DNA of 64,000 nucleotides from Chloranthus sessilifolius (GCA_021018995.1 CM037587.1:6512866-6576865), one strand, 5' to 3'. Shown: positions 45,380-57,010, counted from the stretch's first letter. The notes: a model not told the origin generated them from the sequence alone. Program-made: numbers and translations.

Positions 45380-45408
45380 CCCATATAATAAAAATAACAT
45401 CTCCAACA

Positions 45409-46172
45409 CTCCCCCTCAAGTTGGGAGTATAGATGTCGATCAATACCCAATTTGAAGGAGATGTCATAAAGTCTCTTGCCACCAACCCCTTTAGTCTAGA
45501 TGTCGGTAAGTTGATCCTCAGTTCTAACTTGAGGAATATTGATTTCTTTGGACTTGACCTTCTCGCGAATATAGTGACAGTCCACCTCAATGTGTTTTGT
45601 ACTTTCATGAAAGAGAGGATTCTCTGCAATATGATGGGCGGCTTCATTGTCACCATATAAGATAATTGGAGAGGATACAGCAACTCCCAAGTCTTACAAG
45701 ATGAATTTAAGTCACATGCCTTCTCTCACTCCTTGGGACATGGCGCGATACTCCCCCTCGGCGCTGGAATTCATACTACATGTTGCTTCTTAGATTTTCA
45801 TGTGTCCAAATTATCCCCCAAGAAGGTGCAATATCCGGTAGTTGATCTCCTATCATCCATAGACCTGACCCAATTGACATCTGTAAATATCTCTACATCC
45901 AAATGACCACGATTTTTATAGAGAAGCCCTTTGCTAGGACTTCCTTTCAAATACCTTAGGATCCTGTGAACAACCTCCAAATTTACTGTCCTTGGTGAGT
46001 GCATATATTGACTCACCACGCTTACTGCATAAGTAATGTCCGGACCGGTCATGGTTAGATAAATCAGTTTACCAACTAATCTCTGATAGGTACGTGGATC
46101 CTTGAGAAGATCACCTTCACCATTTAATTGGTGATTTTGTTCAATAGGGGTCACAACAGGCTTACACCCCAA
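45409..46172 (-). pseudogene. Copia RNase H
   Basis: 45798-46172 reads YQRLVGKLIYLTMTGPDITYAVSVVSQYMHSP, RILRYLKGSPSKGLLY and DRRSTTGYCTFLGDN, the standard copia RNase H start. A frameshifted end at 45496-45690 has YGDNEAAHHIAENPLFHESTKHIEVDCHYIREK (Asp and His ligands). It stops about 30 bp before the 3' LTR. Confidence 0.9.
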
Positions 46173-46290
46173 AAACCCCGTATCATGAAGGAGGTCTATG
46201 GTATACTTCCGCTAGGATAAGGAGATGCCCTTCTTAGATCTCGCTACTCCAATGCCAAGGAAATATTTCAAGCTTCCTAAGTCTTTAATT

Positions 46291-46860
46291 TCAAACACTG
46301 CTCAAATACTCCTTCAGTTTAAGAATCTCATGACTATCATCACCAGTAATAATGATATCATCAACATAGACTAGTATGACAGTCATCTTGATTCCCCTTT
46401 TTACAAATAGAGTATGATCATAGTGACTTCTTCGGTATCCGAATCTCATCATAACATCACTAAATTTTTGAAACCACTCCCTTAGAGATTGTTTTATTCC
46501 ATAGATAGATTTCTTTAATCTATACACTTTACTCTTCTCCCCTTCTTTTACAAATCCAGGAAGGTCCATGTGGACTTTTTCTTTGAGATCACCATGAAGA
46601 AATGCATTCTTCACGTTAAGTTGAGAGAGTGGCCAGTCTTTGTGGGTAGCCAGAGATAACAAGACCCTAATTGTGTTGGACTTGGCTATAGGTGCAAAGG
46701 TTTCCTGATAATCAACTCCTTGTGTTTGAGTGTACCCCTTTATTACAAGCCTTGCTTTATATCTTTCAACAGTACCATCAAGTTTATACTTAACTGTATA
46801 CACCCATTTGCTACCAACAACTCTCTTTCCTTCTGGGAGTTCAACAATTATTCAAGTTTG
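46291..46860 (-). pseudogene. Copia reverse transcriptase
   Basis: 170 codons (46291-46803) hold YKARLVIKGYTQTQGVDYQETFAPIAK, LNVKNAFLHGDL (motif A with Val replacing the usual Asp before KNAF) and YRLKKSIYGIKQS. The active site YVDD at 46357-46368 is intact. The reading starts slightly upstream. Frameshifts separate it from integrase and RNase H. Confidence 0.9.
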
Positions 46861-48240
46861 ATTCTGTTCCAGAGCTTTCATCTCCTGAATCATAGCATCA
46901 TTCCATTTTGGCTGCAATAAGACATCAGAAACAGTAGAAGGGAGGGTGATAGAATCAAGAGAACAAATAAAACTACAATGAGATGATGAGAGATTATGAT
47001 ATGATACATACTTACTGATGGAATGACGAGTACACGATCTAGGAAGTTTTCTATGAGCAATGGGTAGGTGAAGATCAGAAACAAGATGACCCTCTTCGGG
47101 TAAGGGATCCTGGTTGATATTTTGAGAAGGTGACTCATCTACATTCTCATGCGCAATGGCTTCAACGATGCTTTTCTTGTTCCTTCGCACATACATCTTT
47201 CCCTTTTCCATATTTATCAAAGGTGGATTGTTCAATTTTCTGTGGCTCAACAACTTCATCATCCACTTCACAATCTTCATCATCTCTCATAGGTAAAGCT
47301 CTAAATATCTCAGAGTACTCTTCATTGTTAAGTTGTTTCTCCCCTTGAAGAGGACTCGGAGGACTGACAAAATGAGTGCCTTCAAAGAATGTGACATCCA
47401 TGATGACTATCACACGACGAGTTAGAGGGTCAAAGCATTTGTATCCTTTCTAAGAAGAGGGATACTCAATAAAAATACACCTGATAGCCTTAGGATCAAG
47501 TTTACTTCGCTGAATATTAGGGATATGTGTAAAACACAAGGAACCAAAGATACGCGGTGGCACCAAGAACAGAGGTTGATGAGGGGACACAAGTTGGAAG
47601 GGAGAATGTCCTTCCATAATAGGCGTAGGCATTTGATTGATGAGGTAGGCAGCGGTGAAGACAGCTTCACCCCAGAGATGTTTAGGAACCTTCATATCAA
47701 ACAATAGAGATCGAGCAACCTTAAGAAGATGCGTATTTTTACTCTTAGCAACCCCATTCTGTTGGGGGTATAAGGACAAGTAGTTTGCCACACAATTCCA
47801 TGAGTGAAGATAAGACTGGAGAATGTGAGAGGAATATTCCCTACCGTTATCCGATCGAAGAATCTTAACATGCCCATAAAATTGTGTGCTAACTAGTATG
47901 TGAAACATAGGAAAAATAGAGGCAACTTCATCTGTGGTGCGCATAAGAAAGAGCATAGTGAGTTTAGTACAATCATCAATAAAAGTAACAAAACACCTAT
48001 AACCATTCAAAGCAGTAATAGGAGAAGACCCCTACACATCAGAGTGAATAACTTCAAAAGGAATAACACATTTACTACCACTAAAGGGATAAGAATTACG
48101 AACATGTTTAGAGAATTGACAAGTTCCACAGTTAAACAAACTACTATCAAATCCATGAAATTTTTCTGAAAATAAAAGTTTCAAACGACTAATATGAGGA
48201 TGGCCATAGAGGGAGTGTCACAATCTTGCTTTATCAATAA
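46852..48240 (-). pseudogene. Copia integrase and linker
   Basis: 47450-48010 carries the core: FVTFIDDCTKLTMLFLM (first Asp), ILRSDNGREYSS (second Asp), YPQQNGVAKSKNTHLLKVARSLLF, where the Glu of the usual AERKN block is replaced by Lys, and HLWGEAVFTAAYLINQMPT. The frame 46852-47283 is the acidic/hydrophilic linker to RT. Loss of the catalytic Glu predicts an inactive integrase. Confidence 0.88.
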
Positions 48241-48707
48241 AAACTACCATAGCTGCAGGAGGAGATGCACCACGTAAATCCTTCGATACTATGACCCTTC
48301 CCTTCAGTACCATGACCAAGGATCTTCCCCGATTTCAGGTCCTGGAAAACACAATATGACGGAAAGAATGTCACACTACAATATAAGAAATTGGTAATTT
48401 TACTGACAGATAATAAATTCATAGGAATGTTAGGAATCAAAAGAGTAAAGTCAAGAAATAAGGTGCCTAATTGAACACTCCCTTAGCCCTTTATAGGAAC
48501 AAGGGATCCACTAGCAATGCGAATATGAATAGAATCAGAAAGACTAAACACAAATGGAAATAAATTTGTCATACCACACATGTGATCCGTAGCCTCAGAA
48601 TCGATGATCCATGAGGACTGAGAGGAAGAGGAGGTCACATGTGCAGACCCATAGGTACCTGACTCAGCTATATGAGAGGAAGATGTCTGTCCTTGCGTTA
48701 CCGTCAT
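48234..48707 (-). pseudogene. Copia protease and pre-integrase region
   Basis: 48483-48707 has SSQSSWIIDSEATDHMCG. Copia proteases normally read DSGATDHM, so the Gly after the catalytic Asp-Ser is changed to Glu (48594-48602). 48234-48440 gives NIPMNLLSVSKIT and FQDLKSGKILGHG, typical of the stretch before integrase. Confidence 0.88.
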
Positions 48708-48722
48708 GTGGTGAAGGCAGCC

Positions 48723-49713
48723 CTAGAGATCCTGAAGCTCTCTCTGTAAGCTATGGAAATCAGATGGAGGGGGAGATGGAGCTGAAGCAGTAGGGATACT
48801 ATGACCACCAATTGGATTAGAAGTTTTCTCAGTGGAGGACTGGAATGTATGACCTGGAAGGAATTTCGATTTCCCATGTAATTCCGAACATCTTTCTCTG
48901 GTATGACCCTTCTTGCCACAATGAGAACACAATAATTTTTCTCTTTCTTCACGTGAGAGGCCCCCACGACCACCACCTCTACCACCAGATTTGCCTCCAT
49001 CATGACTAAAAGAAGTGAAGGATGGTAGGGTAGATCTTTTAGATACATCACCACCAGGAATCTGTATAAACTGTTGTCTGCTCTCCTCATACTGAAGGAG
49101 GGCATACATGGTACCAAGTGGAGGACACTCATCTTTGCCTAGAATGTTTAATTTAACATTTTCATATTTAGGTCTAATCCCTTTTAGGAAGTTAAACACT
49201 CTTCTCCTTTCAGTATTTTTACTAGCCTTACTGGCACACGAGTTGCACAGTTCCTCTTTTTGATACTGGGCTAGTTCATCCCACAAACTCCTCATTTGAG
49301 TGTAATACTCTTCAATAGTCTTATCAGCTTGCTTCATAGTGTTAATTCCATCACTAACTTAGAAACATTTTTTCGAGATTTTGTTTCTGCGAGATCGCAT
49401 CCTTCACAGCCTTCCATAATTGTTTAGCATTACTGACATACATAAAAGAATCACTAATGTCTGGTTGGATTGAGTGTAGCGGCCATGTCATGACAGTTAG
49501 ATTGTCACTTTCCCAATCAACATACTTAGGGTCATCTTCTTTGGGTTTTGGGATAGTCCCGTAAATGTAATCTAATTTTTTCTTTATCCCTAAGTATATA
49601 GCAGCAGACCGAGATCACGAAAGATAATTGGCCCCATTCAATTTCTTCGCAGTAATTTGTAAGTTATGAGAAATATCTCCCCTACCAACGATTCCAGATT
49701 TATTCTCGTCCAT
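48723..49713 (-). pseudogene. Copia gag
   Basis: The start is at 49713 (MDENKSGIVG), followed by NLQITAKKLNGANYLSRS and DPKYVDWESDNL, then a break near 49340. 48723-49337 has TIEEYYTQMRSLWDELAQYQ, FLKGIRPKYENVKLNIL and a complete CCHC knuckle, CSHCGKKGHTRERC, at 48888-48929. Gag coats the element RNA. Confidence 0.9.
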
Positions 49714-50423
49714 GATTAAGAGATACCGAGATCAAAACAATTCAAAAAATAGAAGGCCCACAACTTCAAACAGGGAGAATGCCTACATAGTCCACTGATT
49801 AATCCCAAAACAATATTCAAAAACGTTGGGCAGCAGTTTTCTTAACAATCATACAATCATAAAAAAAAATCGACAAAACAACCGAACATAGCCTATGGCA
49901 GCCATTAAAACATTCATAATTCTTTCAAATGAACTCTGAATTCGACAAAACATGAACCATTAGTCTATAATTGAAATGAGCTTTCAAACAAGCCATGCCT
50001 TGCCAGACGAAAAAGCGATCAGCAATTGAACAGAGGAGATTTTTGTGGCTGGGCGGTAAAAGAAGGATTCACGATAATCGATTAAATAACACCAAAATAG
50101 ATCCAAAAACAAAAAAGGAGTACACCAATCTCTTTTGGTGATTTCGGCCCAACCTGGTCCAATCTCGAGCTCCTTTAAGCCTTCACGGATCTCGGGTATC
50201 CAAAAAATGAAAAACACACTTTTCTTTAGAAACACCTTCGAAACTCCATGTTCCCGACCTCAAATCACGTCGAACAAGAAGAAGAAAATGGAGAGGGGAA
50301 AAAACCGATCAAAACCCCCCAAAAACCTTTGAGAAAAAAGGTCAGCGAGTTGACCCTGCTGACATCAGCGACTACGTGGATGACTTCAATAAGCTGTAAA
50401 AATTTTTAGTGTTAGGTTTTTGT

Positions 50424-50437
50424 TGGCTCTGATACCA
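50424..50437 (-). other. Copia primer-binding site (initiator tRNA-Met)
   Basis: Minus-strand TGGTATCAGAGCCA directly abuts the 5' LTR, the canonical plant initiator Met site. Confidence 0.93.
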
Positions 50438-50701
50438 AGACAAAACTGTAATTTAGGGTTAGGGTTTACTAATAGGCAGGAGGAAGAAGAAGAAGAGAGA
50501 GGAAGAGAAAAGTAGAGATATTAGGGTTGAGTCAATGTGACTCAAATCCCAATGCAAAATATTATTTATATCATCTTAGCATGTTCACGTATTACATGGT
50601 TTCCGAGATAAGTGAATGATACAACTTATAATTCACTTAACTACACACACACCTAAAGTTACTTACTACACACCCATACAATAGAAATAACTTCTCCGAC
50701 A
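50438..50701 (-). repeat. Copia 5' LTR
   Basis: 264 bp. It matches 44214-44460 plus 45385-45408 almost throughout, with a GA-rich stretch length difference. Confidence 0.93.
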
Positions 50702-50706
50702 AAAGA

Positions 50707-51331
50707 AATGTTCATTACCGAGAGGGGAATTACTAAAAACTCCCTATTAGTAGGGGATGCGCTGATTTGATTTAAATTGCTAGGCACTTGTTTGTTACAA
50801 GTGGTGTGGTGGGGGAAAGGGTAGGGGGATGTTTTAGTTCCCTGGCTACCTTTTTGTTTTTTGTTTTGATTTTTGGTTTATTTTATGCTTTTATCCCTTG
50901 ACGATCATTGCAGTTGCTCATTTCTTGGGTCTTTCTCTAAAAGTTGTCTGGTTTTAATAAAACTCTTCTACTATTATTCATGACCAATGGGAAAAATTGT
51001 TTATTTTGTAATGCCATTATTATTTCTTGTTCCCTTTTTCAAATGTTCCCAGTTTACAAAATTATGATCAATAACAATACCAGTTCTCAAATCCGCAAAA
51101 CCTTGATTGGGCCACTCTTTGGAAGTGAACTCTTTCTTCAAGGTGGGTTTCTGGTATTTGAAGTTCTTAGTGTTGACGAAATGAGTGGCAAACTGGGTTA
51201 TGCCTAGTCCAAGTAACTCCCATCCATTTATGAATGACTTCATCAGGCTGATCCAGAATATAGTTATATATGTTAGGTTTTAGCGTCCTCTCTCAATAAT
51301 TTGTTTCACAGTATATTCAAATACTCTCTAG
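50707..51331. other. No recognisable gene
   Basis: Host-like sequence right of the copia insertion. The T-rich, TTTTAATAAAAC-containing text near 50820-50970 could be an old retroposon tail, but nothing firm can be said. Short ORFs on either strand have no recognisable motif. Confidence 0.4.
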
Positions 51332-51339
51332 CATTAGAT

Positions 51340-51626
51340 CATAGTGACAAGTCGACAAGTCGGGATTGAATCCGGGGGGGGGTTGATAGAAGTAAGAAAA
51401 AGTCGAAAGAAATTGAAAATAAATCGGGAATTGTTAGTAAAATTATAAAAATATATGAGAAAAAGTCCTATGCCAATATTTATGCATTTAGCCAATATCT
51501 GGAAAAAATCGGTAATTAATTAGAATTCGGAGACTTGACTGATTAATTGAAGATTTAATCGAATGAGGAAAAATCAGAAAATTTTGGAAACTTTTTAAAA
51601 AAAAATCGGAGACTTTTGTCACTAAG
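51340..51626. mobile_element. hAT-like MITE, CATAGT family (287 bp)
   Basis: Perfect 8-bp duplication CATTAGAT (51332-51339, 51627-51634). Ends are CATAGTGACAAG and, inverted, CTTAGTGACAA. The interior is AT-rich with repeated AAATCGG and GAAAAAGTC phrases. Same family as 53804-54108 and 61705-62016. Confidence 0.9.
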
Positions 51627-51835
51627 CATTAGATTGATAAAATATGTGACATAGGGTGTCCAAAAGCTCTCTATCAACATTTTCCCATTTCTCTTAAAGT
51701 TGGATCCACTTTTGGTTACCATTTATATGATATTCTTTTCTCCAACGTCTGTAACTTTGTCAAGTAGATTGGAGAAATTTTCTGTTCTTAATCCTGTATC
51801 TGCTAACTTTTGGAATATTGTCCCATGGTTGCAGT

Positions 51836-52431
51836 CATGGTTTAAATTTCGCCCGAGACGTGTCGGGCGATACGTCTCCTGTCTCGGGGCTTAGCAAGAC
51901 GAGATTGATCTGCGTTTTGTCCTGGGATGCTGTAAAGAAAGTGTTCTCTTTTAAATATTAGCTTATATATGATGTTAAGTTAGCACACCATTGATAGTGT
52001 ACTGCTCATCATCTTTGTACACATGGCACTAATTTTTCTCACCAGATCTAGTCTCTGTGATGATCTTGCGAATGGCTATCATGGTGTGTCCAAATCTGTG
52101 CACTCTATTATCTGTTATTATTCTTATGTTTTAATGCCTAATATTGAAGATCATTAATCGGACGGTATACAATTGATTTATTAGTGTGATTCTTTAACTG
52201 AGATATGTTCCAATCACGGACAGCCATGTGGACTGTTTAGATTGATCACAGATATTTGCCAAGTGGAATAACAGTGAAGTATTCTTCAATGGTGTGAGAT
52301 CAATCACCTATTTCATTGGTGTAAGATCATTTAAAAGGCTATTTTGATTTCACGCCTTATCGCCGTGATGCGAGATGTCTCGGTCTCGGGGCTGTCTGAG
52401 ACAACTCGGAAATCCAAGATTTCAAACCATG
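51836..52431. mobile_element. hAT-like element, CATGG family (596 bp)
   Basis: Ends CATGGTTTAAAT and, inverted, CATGGTTTGAAAT. Flanks GTTGCAGT (51828-51835) and GTTACAGT (52432-52439) are an 8-bp duplication with one change. Both ends carry GAGAC/GTCTCGGGGC repeats. The middle is unrelated unique sequence of about 420 bp. There is no ORF. Confidence 0.82.
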
Positions 52432-52439
52432 GTTACAGT

Positions 52440-53196
52440 TAACCATGAAGCATGAAGTAGATATGCTAATGGTGGTGCTTGTCACCCTCAACCATAGCTG
52501 TGCATGTGCACTCTTCTCAACTCTTGTTGAAGGTATAAATGTTGCTACTCATCTCCACTACCTTATTCTCGTCCACTAATATAATATATGTCCATAATGC
52601 CACCAACAGATTGAGCTCTTGCATCAGTCCTCAAGTCAGGAATCAGGAATTATTCGGCAAGGGTAAAACTTCGTGACTTGGGAAAAGTTCGAGGAAATAA
52701 TTGAGATTTGGAAATTATTTGGTGAGGACAAAGAATCATAATTGGGGAAAAACATCATAAAAACTCAGAAGAATAAGGAAGAGAGAGTAGAAAATTAGGA
52801 AACTTAGGTTTTCTGTAGTAAAACCCCGATTCACTTATATTTAGTTGGATTTAAAAAAAAAAAAACTAAAGTAAAAATTTAAAATAGAGACTTGTAAAGC
52901 TAATGATAGTTAATAATGAAAATTACACTTCATAAAAAGAATCATGATTAAGATAGAAAATTTGTGATTTAATCTTAAAATTTGAAAAAAATAGAAAAAT
53001 ACGTGAATTTTTCAATAAGTCATGATTAAATTGTAAAAATTGCAATTTAATTTCATCGTAATTCAAAAAGTTTGTAAATTTTGTTGCTATGTTGGTATCG
53101 AATATTTGTTGAAAGGATGATGATGTAGCCATTCTAGGGCAAATGTTATGATACCAAGTCTCTCTCTCTCTCTCTCTCTCTCTCTTGCTTATGGGA
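52440..53196. other. No gene; low-complexity and microsatellite
   Basis: AT-rich, with an A run at 52851-52864 and a (CT)13 microsatellite at 53159-53184. The text at 52630-52800 (AATTATTCGGCAAGG, GAAATAATTGAGATT) resembles interiors of the CATAGT family but lacks ends, and may be a decayed copy. Confidence 0.55.
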
Positions 53197-53204
53197 CCCA
53201 CACT

Positions 53205-53529
53205 CAAGGTAACAATTTGGTATTGGTCCCCGGTGACCTATACGTACCGGCTGATAAGATTTTTTGGTGAAAAAAATCTTTAAAATTTAAACAAATCTAA
53301 AAAATTAGTAAAAAAATGTTTTTATATGAATTTTTTTTTTTTGAGTTGTAAGACATGTGAGTTGTGACCCGTATTTACGTACTTTGTTACTCAAGTAGCA
53401 AATAAAAAGTGAGAAGTGTAGGGTGTTAGACACTAACACCCTAAAAAGAATTAACAATGCTAGAGATTTGACAGGTACGTATCGACCGATACCTATTGCT
53501 GATACTATCGGCCATGTTTTGATACCATG
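53205..53529. mobile_element. hAT-like MITE, CATGG family (325 bp)
   Basis: Ends CAAGGTAACAA and, inverted, CATGGTATCAA. Flanks CCCACACT (53197-53204) and CCCACAAT (53530-53537) match at 7 of 8. TACGTACC/GGTACGTATCG motifs occur near both ends. Confidence 0.75.
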
Positions 53530-53537
53530 CCCACAAT

Positions 53538-53795
53538 ATTTTCAATCGTTGTTGTTTGCTAGATCGTTTCGATGACAACTCCTTGGAGCTCCCTCTAGGA
53601 TCCCATTTAGACCCAGTCCCTCCTTCCTGATGAATCGCTGATTTCTAACAGTGACATTCTTCCGGTAGATTTTGAAGATTTAGACTTACACATCTTGAGT
53701 GTTGTTACTTCCGTCCTACTCTTACCTTAACGACTGAGGCATTTCAAACTGATAATGATTACTTCTTTCTACTTCTAATTTTCCTTGCTGCCCTG
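53538..53795. other. No recognisable exon upstream of the CESA exons
   Basis: Unique-looking sequence, probably host. I looked for the preceding CESA exon, expected to encode text like EAIHVISCGYED, and did not find it here or further left. Confidence 0.45.
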
Positions 53796-53803
53796 CTTGC
53801 AAG

Positions 53804-54108
53804 CATAGTCACCAAGTCGGGGTTCGGCAATAATTCGGCAATGCTAAAATTCATAAAAGTTCAGAAAAATTCAGCATATTCAAGGAAATATTCAGGGAAA
53901 ATTGGAGAGAAAAAATAAGATTGAAAAATATTAAAGTAAAAAAAATACGATTTTTTGAAAAAACCGTGAATTATTTGCCTTTATTCACGAATTTCTACAA
54001 ACTCACGAATTTTCGAAAAATTCGCAAATAATTTGGGACTAATTCGCAGAACCTCAAATTCGTGAATTATTCGCGAATTTTTAAAATTCGAAAAATTTGG
54101 TGACTATG
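53804..54108. mobile_element. hAT-like MITE, CATAGT family (305 bp)
   Basis: Perfect 8-bp duplication CTTGCAAG (53796-53803, 54109-54116). Ends CATAGTCACCAA on both sides are exactly inverted over 12 bp. The interior repeats AATTCGGCAA/GAATTATTCGC phrases. It lies 171 bp upstream of the CESA exon, in what would be intron. Confidence 0.92.
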
Positions 54109-54279
54109 CTTGCAAGTGCCCCACATTTCCCTCCTTTTTTGAAGGACTTTAATGGAACAAAATATCCAGTTTCTACATGCTAAATGTTGTTCACACTTGC
54201 CACCCCACAGTTATTTCACTTACACATTTGTGCTTCTCTCCATATCAGCATTTTAGAAAAAGCTTTGCTGCTTCTGCAG

Positions 54280-56836
54280 ATTGGATGGATCTATGGTTCT
54301 GTTACAGAAGACATCCTTACTGGATTCAAGATGCATGCCCGTGGTTGGAAATCAATCTACTGCATGCCTGATCCCCCGGCCTTCAAAGGATCTGCTCCTA
54401 TTAATCTCTCAGATCGTCTGAATCAAGTTCTTCGATGGGCTTTGGGTTCAGTGGAGATTCTTTTGAGTCGACACTGCCCCATATGGTATGGTTATAGTGG
54501 AAGGCTTAAATGGCTCGAGAGATTTGCATACATCAATACAACCATTTACCCCATCACGGCAATCCCTCTACTTGCTTATTGTACGTTGCCAGCCATATGT
54601 CTACTCACTGGGAAGTTCATCATTCCACAGGTATCTACATTTCACACAATTTTGGTGATTTCAGATTACGCTGCAACATGGCTGGGTTGTGTAAGTCACT
54701 GACATGGTTGTGATAGTGGCTAGTTTCATGGAACTATTTTAGCCGTGTCAATGTCAGTTGAAACTTAAATACCCATGAAGAACCAAATCCAATTACATGG
54801 CCAATTTTGATGACGAAATCCGATTTTGTAGCTAGACATGACTGTTTGGTCACCATTGGTGTTGACTGGGTCATCAATTTTGTAAGCGTGACACTGTTCT
54901 GGTGCCTGTGGTGCCATGCGGTCCACAGCTATTTCCCCCACCCACCCACACGAAATTCTAAATATCCCTCACTAATCCTAGCTGAAAATCATTGACTGCT
55001 TTGAATCAGACGACGGAGATTATTTTTCGCCCCACTCTTTCACACAATGGATCTTGAGATCATGGGCCTACCATCAAACTGTCAGATTTTGATTCCACGT
55101 GGCACACATCCCACATTCGAAAAATTAACATGATCATGGCATACATCAAACATGGTTCTCCGACCATTTTAAGTATGTGTGCTACATAGAATCAAAATCT
55201 GACAGTCTGATGGTAGGCTCATGATTTCAAGATCCATTGTGTGGAAGATTGGAACGAAACACGATCTATCTTGTCTGATTGAAAGCAGCCAGCGGTTTTC
55301 AATTGTAGTTGGTGGGGGATACCGTGTATTTCATGGGGGCTTTGTAGCAGCCCCCCTAAAAAAACTCTCTTGCATGTGATTAAGGGCTTAAAAGTGCCAA
55401 AAATTTAACTGCTGCTTGCAACTTTGCAAACTTGTTTTAGCTGTTCAGTTTTTGGTGCTTGTAGTCCCTTAATCACATGGTAGATTGGATAGCCCAGGTC
55501 GATGGGTATGCCTACTGTTGTGGTCGGTCGATCGTGAGACTAATTGAGAAGTTTAATAGTTTTGGTTCCTATCATTTAATCTATACATAAGGGTATGCCA
55601 TGGATACTTCATTACGATGACCAATGATCTCCAGTGCCTCGCACCAGTGTAGACTTGACATATTTCCAAGATCTACAGTTATCTGTGGTTCTGTTTCTTC
55701 TGACCATATCCTAACTGTTTAAACTTAAAAAAATCTTCGAAGTTTGAAATTCAACTGTGTTGGCTTTAATCCTGTGTGAACGTGTTCGAGTAGGGGTGGA
55801 AGTTTGGTAAACCGAACCAAAACCGATTTTTTGGTTTCAGTGTCGGTTTGGCCAAAACTGAGCCCGAACCAAAACATATCGGTTTCAGTTTCAGTTAACC
55901 GAAATGTGTTTTATATGGAAACCGAAACAGAACAGAACCAAACCAAACCGATCCTGTGTCGGTTTCAATTGGTTCGTTTGGTTCAGTTTTCAATTTTTTT
56001 TCTTATTTTTTTCGTTTTTCCGGATATTCGTCAGTTTTCTCTCCCTACTCAACCAGTTTTCAGTTTTTGGCACCCAAAATCGAAAACAAACCAATCCAAA
56101 ACTGGTTTTGGTTTTGGACTGGTTTCTGATCGGGTTTTTCGGTTTTTTTCCCACCCCTATGTGTGCATGTGTGTGCGGGCGTGCCATTCCAGTAATGTTG
56201 GTTGAATCCAAACTTTCTTATCATGTCTTTTTTTTTTATCTGGCCATGTAGATTAGCAATATCGCCAGCATATGGTTCATCTCTCTCTTCCTTTCGATCT
56301 TCGCAACCGGCATACTAGAGATGAGGTGGAGCGGCGTGGGCATTGACGAGTGGTGGAGGAACGAACAGTTCTGGGTTATTGGAGGCGTGTCAGCCCACCT
56401 CTTCGCGGTCTTCCAAGGTCTCCTCAAAGTCCTCGCTGGCATTGACACAAACTTTACCGTCACCTCCAAAGCATCGGATGAAGATGGTGATTTTGCCGAG
56501 CTGTACATGTTCAAATGGACAACTCTCCTCATACCACCCACCACCCTCCTCATAATAAACTTGGTTGGGGTGGTTGCGGGGATATCATATGCGATCAACA
56601 GTGGATACCAGTCATGGGGTCCACTCTTCGGAAAACTCTTCTTTGCATTTTGGGTGATTGTCCACTTGTATCCCTTCCTAAAAGGGCTTATGGGACGGCA
56701 GAATCGGACGCCTACAATTGTTGTTGTGTGGTCAATCCTACTCGCCTCCATCTTCTCTTTGTTGTGGGTCCGGATTGATCCTTTCACCACTCGAGTAACT
56801 GGACCTGATGTTCAACAATGTGGAATCAACTGCTAA
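54280..56836 (+). CDS. CESA: Cellulose synthase catalytic subunit, last two exons (partial)
   Basis: Exons 54280-54630 and 56252-56836 encode the C-terminal ~311 residues. CESA proteins are Golgi-assembled plasma-membrane GT2 enzymes that polymerise UDP-glucose into cellulose within rosette complexes. Exon 1 begins after a CTTCTGCAG acceptor and holds [21 protein letters not shown], then the catalytic product-exit motif QVLRW (in [11 protein letters not shown]). Six or so C-terminal membrane segments follow, with conserved [33 protein letters not shown] and the end CGINC before TAA at 56834. The C-terminus resembles the primary-wall CESA3 clade more than the secondary-wall clades, judged from memory. 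One residue oddity is CMPDPPAF, where a basic residue is usual after CMP. The two phase-0 exons have no lesions. About 750 N-terminal residues (zinc finger, DXD region) are absent from the window, so this is either the end of a gene with a huge intron or a truncated copy. Confidence 0.95.
54911..55357. mobile_element. Foldback-type MITE in the CESA intron
   Basis: Long imperfect inverted arms of roughly 190 bp. The best-paired part is ACACAATGGATCTTGAGATCATGGGCC (about 55033-55060) against its inverse near 55215-55245, with CTGTCAGATTTTGATTC in both arms. The loop is about 60-70 bp. Outer limits are approximate. I could not define a target duplication. No ORF. Confidence 0.72.
55791..56159. 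mobile_element. TIR element with AACCGAACC repeats in the CESA intron
   Basis: The ends TAGGGGTGGAA and, inverted, TAGGGGTGGGAA resemble the 42132 element (TAGGGCTGG). The interior is a low-complexity mix of AACCGAACC, GGTTTCAGTT and GGTTTTGG. No clear 8-bp duplication was seen, so the class (hAT-like) is by end similarity only. Confidence 0.65.
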
Positions 56837-57010
56837 TATGAAAAGAGAGTACGGCCGTTGAAAAAACTAAGGTACTGGCCTTGAGTTTACGCATTGGTTT
56901 GATATACCTATTGTGTCTCGCTTTAGTGAAGTTTGTGTAATATCTTGTATAACGAATTATTATTTATTTTTTTGATTGTTGAATGAATGAAATTTGGTAT
57001 TGCTGTTTTG
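56837..57010 (+). other. CESA 3' untranslated region
   Basis: Non-coding sequence after the stop, with T-rich and TTGAATGAATGAAA text near 56970-56990 that could serve as a near-upstream polyadenylation element. No perfect AATAAA was seen. The end is a guess, set just before the next MITE. Confidence 0.45.

Larger units (their letters stand above)
44214..50701 (-). mobile_element. Ty1/copia element with nested solo LTR
   Basis: Duplication AAAGA at 44209-44213 and 50702-50706. LTRs are 50438-50701 (5') and 44214-44460 plus 45385-45408 (3', split by a solo gypsy LTR). PBS is adjacent to the 5' LTR. Domain order gag, protease, integrase, RT, RNase H is typical of copia. LTR ends on the element strand are TGTCGG and TTGTCT. 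Coding is broken by frameshifts. Confidence 0.94.
54631..56251 (+). other. CESA intron (1621 bp, phase 0)
   Basis: The donor GT at 54631 follows ATTCCACAG, and the acceptor TGTAG at 56251 precedes ATTAGCAAT (ISN). This is a known CESA intron position in that IIPQ and ISNIAS join. It contains a foldback (54911-55357) and a TIR element (55791-56159). Confidence 0.92.

Noticed and set aside
50944..51243. Overlapping 80-87 codon ORFs on both strands
   Set aside because: There is no motif, neighbour context or start signal. They are probably chance ORFs in host sequence.
54184..54279. CESA coding start at ATG 54184
   Set aside because: The 32 residues before IGWIYG do not resemble CESA, and a good splice acceptor (CTTCTGCAG) ends at 54279, the known exon border type.
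55791..56167. 8-bp target duplication for the TAGGGGTGG element
   Set aside because: Left and right flanks match at too few positions, so only the terminal repeats are claimed.
55804..56251. ORFs in the AACCGAACC-rich stretch
   Set aside because: This is low-complexity translation of a TIR element inside the CESA intron.
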